The notes below the pieces were generated by a model that worked only from the letters and a program-made list of their open reading frames with translations, had not been told where the DNA came from and did no database searches. A program made the position numbers and the translations under genes. Of a DNA stretch of 64,000 nucleotides, positions 43,980 to 53,125 are shown piece after piece. This DNA is from Massilia rhizosphaerae (lineage in GTDB: Bacteria > Pseudomonadota > Gammaproteobacteria > Burkholderiales > Burkholderiaceae_D): the NCBI RefSeq assembly GCF_016093545.1, contig NZ_JADKYX010000008.1, forward strand, positions 1-64,000. The letters run 5' to 3'. Position 1 is the first letter of the stretch; every line of letters starts with the position of its first letter.

Positions 43980-44870
43980 ATGGCATTGAAAACGATTTTG
44001 TCGGCAATTGGCCGGGTAAGTCTCACGGCGGTGGTGACCGCGGGCGCGGTCTATGCGGGCTGGCAGCTGTGGCGCCATTACGAGGTGGAGCCCTGGACGC
44101 GCGACGGCCGCGTAAAAGCCTACGTCGTGCAGGTGGCGCCCGACGTGACGGGCCAGGTGACCAAGGTCTATGTGCACGACAACCAGCGCGTGAAGGCCGG
44201 CGAGCCGCTGTTCGAGATCGACCGCGCCCGCTTCGAACTGGCCCTGCGCCAGGCCGACGCCCAGGTGACGGCGGCCCAGGCCGCGCTGGCCCAGGCGCAG
44301 CGCGAAAACAAGCGCAACACCCAGCTCGACGACCTCGTGTCGCAGGAAACCCGCGAGCAGGGTCAGACCCGCACCGACCAGGCGCGCGCCGCGCTGGCGC
44401 AAGCCATCGTCAACCGCGACACGGCCAGGCTGAACCTCGAGCGCGCGCACGTCGTGTCGAGCGTGAACGGCATCGTCACGAACCTCGACCTGCGCGAAGG
44501 CGCCTACGCCACCGCGGCGCATCCCGTGATGGCCGTCGTCGACAGCGGTTCGTTCTACGTCGAAGGCTATTTCGAAGAAACGAAGCTGCCGCACATCCAG
44601 CTCGGCGACCCGGTCGACGTCACCCTGATGGGCACGCGCCAGCCGATCCACGGCCGCGTCGAAAGCTTTGCCGAAGGCATTGCCGACCGCGACCGCAGCA
44701 CCGGCGCCAACATGCTGCCGAACGTGAATCCGACCTTCAACTGGGTGCGCCTGGCCCAGCGCATTCCCGTCCGCATCGCCCTCGACCCGGTGCCGGCCAA
44801 CGTCCGCCTCGTCGCCGGGCAGACCGCAACCGTCAAGGTGCTGCCACCACACGTCAAGGCATCGTCATGA
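43980..44870 (+). CDS. HlyD/AaeA-type membrane fusion protein
   Basis: A 296-residue periplasmic adaptor. One membrane anchor (about 10-28) is followed by WTRDGRVKAYVVQVAPDVTGQV (barrel-sandwich/lipoyl domain), a helical hairpin (about 80-160) and the closing half HVVSSVNGIVTNLDLREG. It links the AaeB-like pump to an outer membrane channel. Its stop overlaps the start of the channel gene (ATGA). Confidence 0.92.
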   Translation: MALKTILSAIGRVSLTAVVTAGAVYAGWQLWRHYEVEPWTRDGRVKAYVVQVAPDVTGQVTKVYVHDNQRVKAGEPLFEIDRARFELALRQADAQVTAAQAALAQAQRENKRNTQLDDLVSQETREQGQTRTDQARAALAQAIVNRDTARLNLERAHVVSSVNGIVTNLDLREGAYATAAHPVMAVVDSGSFYVEGYFEETKLPHIQLGDPVDVTLMGTRQPIHGRVESFAEGIADRDRSTGANMLPNVNPTFNWVRLAQRIPVRIALDPVPANVRLVAGQTATVKVLPPHVKASS

Positions 44871-46366
44871 ACCGCTACCGCTCCTTCGCAAAAAAAGCCG
44901 TCACACTGTCGCTGCTGGCCGCCGCGCTCGCCGCCTGCACGACGGTCGGCCCCGACTACCACGTGCCGAACGAGGCCGTGATCAAGCGCGATGCGGCCAA
45001 CGCCCCGTTCATGGGCGCGGCCGAACGGCCCTTCAAGGCCGACCCGCTGCCGGCCGACTGGTGGCGGCTGTACCAGGACCCGCTGCTCGACCAGCTGATC
45101 GCCAAGGCCTTCGCCAACAACGCCGACCTGCGCGTCGCCGCCGCCAACCTGCAGCGCGCGCACGGCGTGCTGGAAGAGGTCGAGGAAAAGAAACGCCCCG
45201 AAGTCGAGATGAGCGCCGCCCCGCTGTACGGCCGCATCGCGGGCGCGCAGCTGGGCATCCCCGAACAACTTCCGACCGACGGCTTGTACGACGGCGACGT
45301 CAAGATCGGTTATACGCTCGACCTGTGGGGCCGCATCCGCCGCGCCGTCGAAGCGTCGGAAGCGGACGTGGAAGCCGCACAAGCCGCCAGCGACCTCACC
45401 CACGTGATCGTCGCGGCCGACACGACCCGCGCCTATGCGGAGGCGTGTTCGGCGGGCTACCAGTTGAAGGTGGCACAGCAATCGGTGGACCTGCAGGCGC
45501 AATTCGCCAAGCTCACGGCCGAACGCGTCCAGCGCGGCCGCGGCATCGCCATCGACAACAGCCGTGCGCAAGCCCAGCTCGACCAGTTGCGCGCCAACCT
45601 GCCGCCACTGGAAGCCCGCCGCCGCACGGCGCTGTACCGCCTTGCCGTTTTGACCGGCGAAGTGCCGAGCCAGTTCCCGGCCGACGTCGCGCAATGCTCG
45701 ACACCGCCGCGCGTCGCGGCGACGATCCCCGTAGGCGACGGCGCCGCCCTGCTGCGCCGCCGTCCGGACGTGCGCCAGGCCGAACGCCAGCTGGCCGGCG
45801 CCACCGCGCGCATCGGCGTGGCGACGGCCGAGCTGTACCCGAACATCAACCTGGGCGCGTCGGTCGGCGCGGTCGGCATGATGAACCAGTTCGGCGATGC
45901 CAACACGTGGAAATTCAGCCTGGGCCCGCTGATCTCGTGGAGCCTGCCGGCCACCAGCTCGGCCCGCTCCCACATCGCCCAGGCCAAGGCCAACACGGCC
46001 GGGGCGCTGGCCCGCTTCGATGGCGTCGTGCTGAACGCGCTGCGCGAAACGGAAAGCGCGCTGACCGTCTATGCCCGCGAGCTCGACCGCAACGCGGCCC
46101 TGCGCGCGGCACGCGACCAGAGCGCGCTGGCATCGCGCCAGTCGGCCAAGCTGTACCGGTTCGGCCGCACGGACTTCCTGTCCCAGCTCGACGCGGAGCG
46201 CACGCTGGCCGGCGCCGAGAGCATGCTGGCGGCGTCGGACGCGCAGCTGGCGGCGGATCAGGTGCAGTTGTTCCTGGCCCTGGGCGGGGGCTGGGAGAAT
46301 ACGCACGCCAAGCATGGCGAAACGGAGCAGGCCGAGCAGGCGGCGCAGGCGCGTCACGCGCCGTGA
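44867..46366 (+). CDS. NodT/OprM-type outer membrane efflux lipoprotein
   Basis: A 499-residue TolC-type channel protein. Lipobox ALAACT gives a lipid-modified Cys24 in the signal region, CTTVGPDYHVP is the usual NodT-family start, and two OEP repeats (about 70-260 and 285-475) form the trimeric barrel and tunnel; LWGRIRR and RRRPDVRQAERQL are diagnostic. It completes a tripartite pump. E. coli aaeXAB lacks its own channel gene, so this operon is more self-contained. The tail is His/Gln/Ala rich. Confidence 0.92.
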   Translation: MNRYRSFAKKAVTLSLLAAALAACTTVGPDYHVPNEAVIKRDAANAPFMGAAERPFKADPLPADWWRLYQDPLLDQLIAKAFANNADLRVAAANLQRAHGVLEEVEEKKRPEVEMSAAPLYGRIAGAQLGIPEQLPTDGLYDGDVKIGYTLDLWGRIRRAVEASEADVEAAQAASDLTHVIVAADTTRAYAEACSAGYQLKVAQQSVDLQAQFAKLTAERVQRGRGIAIDNSRAQAQLDQLRANLPPLEARRRTALYRLAVLTGEVPSQFPADVAQCSTPPRVAATIPVGDGAALLRRRPDVRQAERQLAGATARIGVATAELYPNINLGASVGAVGMMNQFGDANTWKFSLGPLISWSLPATSSARSHIAQAKANTAGALARFDGVVLNALRETESALTVYARELDRNAALRAARDQSALASRQSAKLYRFGRTDFLSQLDAERTLAGAESMLAASDAQLAADQVQLFLALGGGWENTHAKHGETEQAEQAAQARHAP

Positions 46367-46378
46367 CGCGCCCGGCGA

Positions 46379-48598
46379 TCACAACAGCTTATCCAGCGTA
46401 ATCGGCAGATCCCGCACCCGCTTGCCCGTCGCGTGGAACACGGCGTTCGCGATGGCGGCGCCGACGCCCGTGATGCCGACCTCGCCGATCCCTTTCGCAC
46501 CCAGCGGGTTCACGTGCGGGTCGTCCTCGTCGACGATCTGCACGTCGATCGCCTGGATGTCCGCATTCGTCGGCACGTGGTATTCGGCGAGGTTGCCGTT
46601 CACGGCGCGTCCCTCCCGCTTGTCGATCATCGTTTCCTCGAACAGCGCCAGGCTGATGCCCCAGACGATGCCGCCCATCAGCTGGCTGTAGCCCGTCTTT
46701 TCGTTCATCAGCTTGCCGACGCCGTAGACGCCCACCACGCGCGGCACGCGGATCTCGCCCAGGTCTTCGTCCACCGTCACCTCGACGAACACGGCGCCGA
46801 ACGCGTGCATGGAATATTTCTGCTTTTCGTCGCCGGGCTCGGCCCTGGCCGTCACGTCCACCGGGCCGCCGTGGCGTGCGGCGATGGCCTGCATCGCTTC
46901 GCGCCGCGCCGGATCGGCCAACAAATACAGTTCGCCGCCGTCCGTGGTCGCGTCCACGCCGACGTCGTCGGCCGTCGCGCCGAACAGGGGCGAGCGCTCG
47001 TCCGCGGCGGCGATCCCGAGCAGTTTCAGGCGCAGCGCCTTGCCGGCCGCCTGCACGGCCGGCGCCACGCTGGCCACCGTCATCGATCCGCCCGAGACCG
47101 GCGCGTCCGGCATCTGCGAATCGCCCAGCGCGAAACGCACGCGGTCGACCGGCACGCCGAGCGCGTCCGCCGCCACCTGGGTCATCACGGTATAGGTGCC
47201 GGTGCCGAGGTCCTGGGTGCCCGAGCGGAACAGCGCGGTCCCGTCCGGCATGAGGGTGGCCGCACACTCCGCCGGCAAGCGCCTCGTCGGATAGCTTGCC
47301 GTCGCCATGCCCCAGCCCACCAGCTTGTTCCCCTGGCGCATCGAGCGCGGCTGCGGATTGCGGTCGCGCCAGCCGAAACGTTCGGCGCCGATCTCGTAGC
47401 ACTGGCGCAGCGATTTACTCGAAAACGGCAAGTCCTTGCCGGGATCCCGCTCCGTGTAATTTTTCAGGCGCAGCTCGAGCGGATCCATGTTCAGTTCATG
47501 GGCCAGTTCGTCGATGGCGCAATCCAGCGCATACGAGCCGGTGGCCTCCCCCGGCGCGCGCATGAATGTGGGCGTGCCCAGGTGCATGCGCGCGAGGCGG
47601 TGCGACGTGTCCTGGTTCGGGCTCTCGTACATCATGCGCGTGACGAGGCCGCAGGGCTCGATCCAGTCCTCGATCATCGACGTGTACGCGATCGTGTCGT
47701 GGCCGGATGCCGTCATGCGTCCGTCCGGCACCGCCGCCATGCGCATGCGCTGCTCGGTGTTCGGTCGGTTGCCGACCGGGCCGAACATCTGGTTGCGGTC
47801 CAGCGACAGTTTCACGGGCCGCCCAACCTGCTTCGCGGCCATGGCCGCCAGCACCACGTGCGACCACACGGACCCCTTGCAACCGAAGCCGCCGCCCACA
47901 TACGGGCACAGCGCCGTGACGTTTTGCGGCGGAATGTCGAAGATGGTGGCGACGATGCGCTGCACACCTTTCATGTATTGCGTCGAGTCGTACAGCGTGA
48001 GGCGGTCGCCGTCCCAGGCGGCGATCGTCGCGTGCGTTTCGAGCGGGTTGTGGTTTTCGACGGGCGTCGTGTAGGTGGCGTCGACTCGCGCGCTGCCTGC
48101 CAGCAGCCCGGCGTGCAGGTCGCCGCGTTTCGTGTCGGTTTCTTCCCCCAACACGTTTTGCGGCGGATGCAGCGACTGCTTCGCCTGCTCGAAGTCGAGC
48201 ACGGCCGGCCGACGCTCGTACTCGATGTGCAGCCGCGCACCGGCCTCGCGCGCGCGCTCGAACGTGTCGGCCACGACGACGGCGATCGGCTGGTTGTTGT
48301 AATACACGTCGTCTTCCTGCAGCAGGGTCAGCCTGCGGCCGGTGGGCGGCTGGAGCTTGCCGTCCTTCGTCTGTTGCGGCAGACGCATGGCGTTGGCGGG
48401 CGTCATCACGAGCAGCACGCCCGGCACCTCGCGGGCCGCGCCGTCGTCGATGGAAACGACGCGTCCGCTGGAGATCGTGCTCGTGACGAGGACCGCGTGA
48501 ACCACGCCGTCGACCGGATGCTCGGCCGAATAACGCGCCGCGCCGCTGACTTTCGCCCACGCGTCGACGCGATTGATGGGTGCGCCGGTGACGTTCAT
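46379..48598 (-). CDS. Molybdopterin-binding subunit of an aldehyde/xanthine dehydrogenase-type enzyme (PaoC-like)
   Basis: A 739-residue large subunit of the xanthine oxidase family that binds molybdenum cofactor and substrate. Typical parts are KVSGAARYSAEHPVDG at the N-terminus, VCPYVGGGFGCKG-like CPYVGGGFGCKGS, FMRAPGEATGSYALDCAIDELA and a C-terminal GAKGIGEVGITGVGAAIANAV with the likely catalytic Glu. It pairs with the FAD and 2Fe-2S subunits encoded upstream, as in E. coli PaoABC, an aldehyde oxidoreductase. Its start at 48598 overlaps the FAD subunit stop by four bases. Confidence 0.9.
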   Translation of the reverse strand: MNVTGAPINRVDAWAKVSGAARYSAEHPVDGVVHAVLVTSTISSGRVVSIDDGAAREVPGVLLVMTPANAMRLPQQTKDGKLQPPTGRRLTLLQEDDVYYNNQPIAVVVADTFERAREAGARLHIEYERRPAVLDFEQAKQSLHPPQNVLGEETDTKRGDLHAGLLAGSARVDATYTTPVENHNPLETHATIAAWDGDRLTLYDSTQYMKGVQRIVATIFDIPPQNVTALCPYVGGGFGCKGSVWSHVVLAAMAAKQVGRPVKLSLDRNQMFGPVGNRPNTEQRMRMAAVPDGRMTASGHDTIAYTSMIEDWIEPCGLVTRMMYESPNQDTSHRLARMHLGTPTFMRAPGEATGSYALDCAIDELAHELNMDPLELRLKNYTERDPGKDLPFSSKSLRQCYEIGAERFGWRDRNPQPRSMRQGNKLVGWGMATASYPTRRLPAECAATLMPDGTALFRSGTQDLGTGTYTVMTQVAADALGVPVDRVRFALGDSQMPDAPVSGGSMTVASVAPAVQAAGKALRLKLLGIAAADERSPLFGATADDVGVDATTDGGELYLLADPARREAMQAIAARHGGPVDVTARAEPGDEKQKYSMHAFGAVFVEVTVDEDLGEIRVPRVVGVYGVGKLMNEKTGYSQLMGGIVWGISLALFEETMIDKREGRAVNGNLAEYHVPTNADIQAIDVQIVDEDDPHVNPLGAKGIGEVGITGVGAAIANAVFHATGKRVRDLPITLDKLL

Positions 48599-49617
48599 GC
48601 CATGCCTCCCGCCGCGCCGGTGGCGCGGCTGCCGGTCGCAACGCGCAGCGCCCGCGCGACCGCGCGCTGCGCCAGTTCGACCTTGAACGCGTTGTGCGCA
48701 TACGGCCGCGCGCCCGCGACGGCGGCCGCCCCCGCCTGGCCCAGCATTTCGTCCGTGAGCGCATCCAGCGCCTGGCCGCGCAAGCGCTGTTCCGCGCCCG
48801 ACGCGCGCCACGGTTTATGGGCCACGCCGCCCAGCACGATGCGCAGGTCGCGGATCGTGTCGCCGTCCAGGTCGACGGCGGCCGCCACCGACACCAGCGC
48901 GAACGCATAGCTGGCGCGGTCGCGCACCTTGAGGTAGTGCGCGTGCTGCGCGAACGGCGACGGCGGCAGTTCCACCGCCGTGATCAACTCGCCCGGGCGG
49001 ATCACCGTGTCGTCCTGCGGACGGTCTTCCGGCAGGCGGTGGAAGTCGGCGACGGGGATCTGGCGCGCGCCGTCCGGCCCTTGCAGGTGGACGACGGCGT
49101 CCAGCGCGACGAGGGCCACGCTCATGTCGGACGGATTGGTGGCGATGCAGTGCGGACTGGCGCCGAGGATCGCGTGGATGCGGTTGTGGCCGTCGATGGC
49201 GTCGCAGCCGGAGCCGGGATCGCGCTTGTTACAGTGCGGGAAAGCCGGGTCGGTGAAGTAATAGCAGCGTGTGCGCTGCAGCAGGTTGCCGCCGACGGTC
49301 GCCATATTGCGCAACTGGGTCGACGCGCCGTTCAGCAAGGCCTCGGACAGCAGGCGGTAGCGCTGGCGCACGAGCGGGTGGTTGGCGGCCGCCGTGTTGG
49401 TGGCCATGGCGCCGATGCGCAGGCCGCCGCCCGGCAGCGGCTCGATGTCGGCCAGCGCCAGCCGACTGACGTCCACGAGGCGGACGGGTTGCTCGATGCC
49501 GCTCTTGTACAGGTCGAGCAGATTGGTGCCGCCGCCGATGAACTTCGCCCCCGGCTGGCGCGCCAGCTCGAGCGCGTGGTTCACGTCGCGCGCACGGTCG
49601 TAGAAGATCGAGTGCAT
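48595..49617 (-). CDS. FAD-binding subunit of the molybdenum hydroxylase (PaoB-like)
   Basis: A 340-residue FAD subunit. KFIGGGTNLLDLYKSG and ATVGGNLLQRTRC are FAD-binding loops. The Cys-rich insertion TRCYYFTDPAFPHCNKRDPGSGCDAIDG is typical of PaoB, where it binds an extra 4Fe-4S cluster. It transfers electrons from the 2Fe-2S subunit to the acceptor. It starts 11 bases after the small subunit gene stop and overlaps the large subunit gene. Confidence 0.9.
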   Translation of the reverse strand: MHSIFYDRARDVNHALELARQPGAKFIGGGTNLLDLYKSGIEQPVRLVDVSRLALADIEPLPGGGLRIGAMATNTAAANHPLVRQRYRLLSEALLNGASTQLRNMATVGGNLLQRTRCYYFTDPAFPHCNKRDPGSGCDAIDGHNRIHAILGASPHCIATNPSDMSVALVALDAVVHLQGPDGARQIPVADFHRLPEDRPQDDTVIRPGELITAVELPPSPFAQHAHYLKVRDRASYAFALVSVAAAVDLDGDTIRDLRIVLGGVAHKPWRASGAEQRLRGQALDALTDEMLGQAGAAAVAGARPYAHNAFKVELAQRAVARALRVATGSRATGAAGGMA

Positions 49618-49627
49618 GCACGCCCTC

Positions 49628-50206
49628 CTAGGCCTGGCGCAAGACCACGCTGTGGATGGCCTTGACGATGTTGGGATAGGCGCCGCAGCGGCACAGGTTG
49701 CCGCTCATGCGCTCGCGGATCTCGTCCTGGGACAGCGCGCCCGGCGCCAGCTGGTCGCCTTCGGTCAGCATGCTGGCCTGCCTTGCCTTCACCTCGTCCA
49801 GCAACGCCACCGCGGAACAGATCTGGCCCGGCGTGCAATAACCGCACTGGAAACCGTCGCAATCCATGAAGGCCTGCTGCATCGGGTGCGGCTGCCCTTC
49901 CTGGCCCAGGCCCTCCACGGTCGTGATCTCGCGGCCGTCGTGCATCATCGCCAGCGTCAGGCAGGCATTGATGCGCTGGCCGTCCACCAGCACCGTGCAG
50001 GCCCCGCACTGGCCGCGGTCGCAGCCCTTCTTGGTGCCCGTGAGGCCCAGCACTTCGCGCAGCGCGTCCAGCAGCGTCACGCGCGGTTCGATCGTCAAGT
50101 TGTGCTCGGTGCCATTGATCCGCAAGGTGAGCGGTTGCGGCGGCGCATAGGCCGGCGCCACGCTGTTCGCGCGCCGCCCGGTAAGACTCTGGTCGTCGTC
50201 TGGCAT
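49628..50206 (-). CDS. 2Fe-2S subunit of the molybdenum hydroxylase (PaoA-like)
   Basis: A 192-residue iron-sulfur subunit with two 2Fe-2S clusters: plant-type ferredoxin ligands in GCDRGQCGACTVLVDG...ACLT, then CGYCTPGQICS and NLCRCGAYP in the helical domain. E. coli PaoA is exported by a Tat signal, but no twin-arginine signal is visible here in the chosen or the longer frame, so this enzyme is probably cytoplasmic. ATG at 50206 has only a weak ribosome-binding site; 50284 is an in-frame alternative. Confidence 0.88.
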   Translation of the reverse strand: MPDDDQSLTGRRANSVAPAYAPPQPLTLRINGTEHNLTIEPRVTLLDALREVLGLTGTKKGCDRGQCGACTVLVDGQRINACLTLAMMHDGREITTVEGLGQEGQPHPMQQAFMDCDGFQCGYCTPGQICSAVALLDEVKARQASMLTEGDQLAPGALSQDEIRERMSGNLCRCGAYPNIVKAIHSVVLRQA

Positions 50207-50431
50207 GGCTTTGCTCGCTTCCGAAATGAAATGGCAGGCTACCGTCAGACCGGCCCGGTCCGCACGGGTTCCTGCGTTGACCAAAAGGGGATGACGCCGC
50301 TGTTCGCGCCTTGATCCAGGCCAGCAGGGCGTAATGCTCCATCATCTCCGAAATCAAAAAATCACGGAGCGCGCCAGAATCTAATTCCTCAAAGAAATCA
50401 ATGACTTGGATTCAGACACGAAAGTCCGCCG

Positions 50432-50461
50432 TTGCGGCCGGTGTTTGAAGCGCTCTATACT
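50432..50461 (+). promoter_or_regulatory. Putative promoter of the small lipoprotein gene
   Basis: -35 TTGCGG (50432-50437) and -10 TATACT (50456-50461) are 18 bases apart, leading to a start codon at 50504. The rest of the 50207-50503 gap shows no other feature. Confidence 0.5.
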
Positions 50462-50503
50462 CGTGCCGTGATGCATCAAAGCATCGTCAACCCGGAAATG
50501 ACC

Positions 50504-50926
50504 ATGCGCTCCACCTTGTTCCTGTTGATGCCGCTCTTGCTGCTGGCCGGCTGCGTCAACGAATCCGCCAGCTATACGATCGACGGCAGCGACCACGCCC
50601 TGACCGTGATCGTCACCCAGGATTATTTCTGGAGCAAACAGGTGGGATTGCGGCTGATCGCGTCGCGCCTGCCCGACTGCCAGCGCCAGTTCGACCTCGG
50701 CAAGACGCCGCTGGCCAACCTGAACGTCGAGCTGTTTTCGACGGGCGACGAATCGTTCCTGCTGCGCTCGGGCGACGAGATGTGGCAAGTGGAAACCAGT
50801 GACTGCAAGCAGTTGCCCGAGCCATCGGACAATGTCCAGGCCCAGCCGATCGGCGTGTTCCACATGGACGCGAAAAAGAAACTCGTGTTCGAGCCCGCGG
50901 AAGGCGCGGTCGCAGCCGCCCGGTAA
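50504..50926 (+). CDS. Small lipoprotein of unknown function
   Basis: A 140-residue lipoprotein with a short signal peptide and lipobox LLLAGC. The mature part has no recognised domain; a Cys pair (Cys in LPDCQRQF and TSDCKQLP) may form a disulfide. GGAA six bases before ATG 50504 supports this start; 50498 and 50471 are alternatives. Probably envelope-located. Confidence 0.65.
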   Translation: MRSTLFLLMPLLLLAGCVNESASYTIDGSDHALTVIVTQDYFWSKQVGLRLIASRLPDCQRQFDLGKTPLANLNVELFSTGDESFLLRSGDEMWQVETSDCKQLPEPSDNVQAQPIGVFHMDAKKKLVFEPAEGAVAAAR

Positions 50927-50961
50927 TCGCGGCCGCGCCCGGCCCATCCCGCCGTCCGGGA

Positions 50962-51285
50962 TCAGCGCTGCCCGGTCAGATGGCGCAGGCGCGCGATTTC
51001 GGCCGTGCGCCCGATCCGGTCGAGCGCCTGCTCGAGCAGGGTGCGGTCGCCGTCACGCAGCATGGTCCATTGCGTGAAATATTCGTGCACGGTACGCCAG
51101 GGCGGGAACTCGGGCGGCATGCTGCGCCAGGCGCTGCCGGTCGAGAGGAAGTACAGGACGGCACAGAACACGTCGTACAGATCGTGCTTGCGCGGCCGGG
51201 TCTTGCGGCGCGCCGCTTCCAGCATTTCACGCACGGTCTCGAACTGTTCACGCGGAACATCGCTTGGAAAGGTATGCCTGGCCAT
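50962..51285 (-). pseudogene. IS5-type (DUF4096) transposase N-terminal fragment
   Basis: A 107-residue frame matching the N-terminal DUF4096 region of IS5-family transposases: KHDLYDVFCAVLYFLSTGSAWRSMPPEFPPWRTVHEYFTQW. The DDE catalytic half is missing and the frame stops at the point where orfA ends in two-frame elements, but no orfB follows. It may be a stranded piece of an insertion sequence or a domesticated single-domain protein. Confidence 0.6.
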
Positions 51286-51424
51286 GTCGATCGCCTCAAA
51301 AATCACTTGGAGACATATGATCCGGAACAGGTTCCCGATCATCGACGGGGCGTAGCGCATTGTCGCGGCGGATTCGAGCACGGGCGCCCAGTAAATACAG
51401 TCTAGCAGCGTGTTCGGAATCATG

Positions 51425-51491
51425 CCGTCTTTTTTGAGACGCCATGCGCACGGCATCGCGCCACCGGCGAGCGGTGGCGCGAAAAAGACGG
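51425..51491. repeat. Nested palindrome
   Basis: An outer inverted repeat CCGTCTTTTT (51425-51434) / AAAAAGACGG (51482-51491) encloses a perfect inner one, TCGCGCCACCG (51456-51466) / CGGTGGCGCGA (51472-51482), with a five-base loop. U-tracts are placed 5' rather than 3' of the inner hairpin, so it is not a normal terminator. It lies between folE and the transposase fragment and may be a leftover mobile-element end. Confidence 0.55.
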
Positions 51492-51518
51492 AAGACGGGT
51501 TTCGCGCCGCCCCGACGC

Positions 51519-52085
51519 TCAGTCGCGGGCCAGCGCCAGGAACTCGGTGCGCAGCGCCAGGTTCGGCTGCAGTTCGCCCAGCAGGGTCGACGTGATGGTT
51601 TCCTCGCCCGGCGTGCGGATGCCGCGGCTTTCCATGCACATGTGTCGGCACTTGATGACCACGCCCACGGCCTTCGGTTCCAGCACTTCCATCAGCGTGT
51701 TGGCGATCTGCACCGTCAGGCGCTCCTGCACCTGCAGGCGCTTGGAGAACACGTCGACGAGACGGGTCAGCTTCGACAGCCCGACGATCTTGCCGTTCGG
51801 CAGATAGCCCACCGTCGCCTTGCCGAAGAACGGCGCCAGGTGGTGTTCGCAATGGCTGTAGACCGGGATGCCGCGCACCACGATCAACTCGTTGTATTCC
51901 TCGGCGCCGTCTTCGAAGGCCTTGAGGATCTCGACCGGGTCCTGGTCGTAGCCGGATGTCCAGTGTTTCCAGGCCTTGGCGACGCGCGCGGGCGTCTCGT
52001 GCAGGCCGGAACGGTTGGGATCTTCGCCAAGGCTTACCAGCAGGCGGCGCCAGTCGTGCTCGGTGAAGACTTCTTTGTCAGACAT
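51519..52085 (-). CDS. folE: GTP cyclohydrolase I
   Basis: A 188-residue enzyme converting GTP to 7,8-dihydroneopterin triphosphate, the first step to folate. The zinc and active-site residues are in VYSHCEHHLAPFFG and CRHMCMESRGI, and the FolE core GLSKLTRLVDVFSKRLQVQERLT is intact. The length fits the short bacterial type I form. It is transcribed alone. Confidence 0.96.
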   Translation of the reverse strand: MSDKEVFTEHDWRRLLVSLGEDPNRSGLHETPARVAKAWKHWTSGYDQDPVEILKAFEDGAEEYNELIVVRGIPVYSHCEHHLAPFFGKATVGYLPNGKIVGLSKLTRLVDVFSKRLQVQERLTVQIANTLMEVLEPKAVGVVIKCRHMCMESRGIRTPGEETITSTLLGELQPNLALRTEFLALARD

Positions 52086-52235
52086 GGTGAATCCTAAAAT
52101 TTACGCTTGCCGAGAGTATATAGAAAATGAGGCAGATCCACAGAAGGCAGCGGCTTCCTTGCGCAAAACGAAAGCCATACTGTGGCGGATGCGCTAGCGT
52201 AGTCGGTGTCCTTGTCAATGCGCGGGAGAACGGCC

Positions 52236-53114
52236 ATGCTTGGAAGCACTGTCCTGGAAGTTGCGATCGGATTGACGTTTTGTTATGGCACGGTCGCCCT
52301 GATCGTCACCACCTTGCAGGAAGCGCTGGCCGCGGCGTTCCGGCTGCGTGCCAACACGCTGCTGGCGGGCGTCAAGAGCATGCTCAACGATCCGTGCTTC
52401 GACGGGCTGGCGCGTGCCGTCTACCAGCATCCGCTGGTCAATCCGCACGGGGACGGCCCCCCGCCGAGCGAGCGGGAGATGCGCTCCCGGCCATCGTACA
52501 TCGAACCGGCGCATTTTGCGATTGCCCTGGTGGACAGCCTGTGGAAGGTGCCGGGCGACTTCGCCCAGCTCGCCAACGCGATCGAAACAATCCCCGATCC
52601 GCAAGTCAGACAGGTCATGCGCGGGCTGTACGGCCGCGCGCGCGACCTGCAGCAATTCCAGGACATGCTGGCCGGCTGGTTCGACAACGCGATGTCGCGC
52701 ATGTCCGGCACCTATAAACGGCGGCAGTTGCTGATCTCGCTGCTGCTGGCGCTGCTGCTGGCGATCCTGTTCAACATCGACAGCATCCACCTGTTCCGCA
52801 CGCTGTGGCAGCAGCCTTCGCTGGCGGCGCATTTGCGCGACGCTCCCGGCGCGCTCGACCCGGCCGTGCTCGACGCCCTGATGGCGCTGCCGATCGGCTG
52901 GACCCGCTTCCCGCCCGTGCCCGGGGCCGATTTCGCGCTGCAGGTGGCGGGCTGGCTCGTCACGGCGTCGACGGCGCTGTTCGGCGCGCCGTTCTGGTTC
53001 GACCTGATGCAGCGCGTCGTGCGCCTGCGCAGCACGGGTGCCCGGCCGGAAGACCTGCCGCGGTCGCTGCGCGTGGAAGGCAAGATCGCGGCCGCGGCCA
53101 CGCCGCTGCCCTGA
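52236..53114 (+). CDS. Membrane protein of unknown function
   Basis: A 292-residue protein with membrane segments near the N-terminus (about 4-26), in the middle (about 164-182) and near the C-terminus (about 232-255), and a soluble helical region between the first two. FGAPFWFDLMQRVVRLRSTG near the end is a conserved block of a family seen in diverse bacteria but not characterised. GGGAG seven bases before ATG 52236 supports the start. Confidence 0.7.
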   Translation: MLGSTVLEVAIGLTFCYGTVALIVTTLQEALAAAFRLRANTLLAGVKSMLNDPCFDGLARAVYQHPLVNPHGDGPPPSEREMRSRPSYIEPAHFAIALVDSLWKVPGDFAQLANAIETIPDPQVRQVMRGLYGRARDLQQFQDMLAGWFDNAMSRMSGTYKRRQLLISLLLALLLAILFNIDSIHLFRTLWQQPSLAAHLRDAPGALDPAVLDALMALPIGWTRFPPVPGADFALQVAGWLVTASTALFGAPFWFDLMQRVVRLRSTGARPEDLPRSLRVEGKIAAAATPLP

Positions 53115-53125
53115 GCGCCGCCGTC

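Noticed and set aside
46433..48910. 825-codon plus-strand frame across the molybdenum hydroxylase genes
   Set aside because: Antisense to recognisable PaoC- and PaoB-like subunits; compositional artefact.
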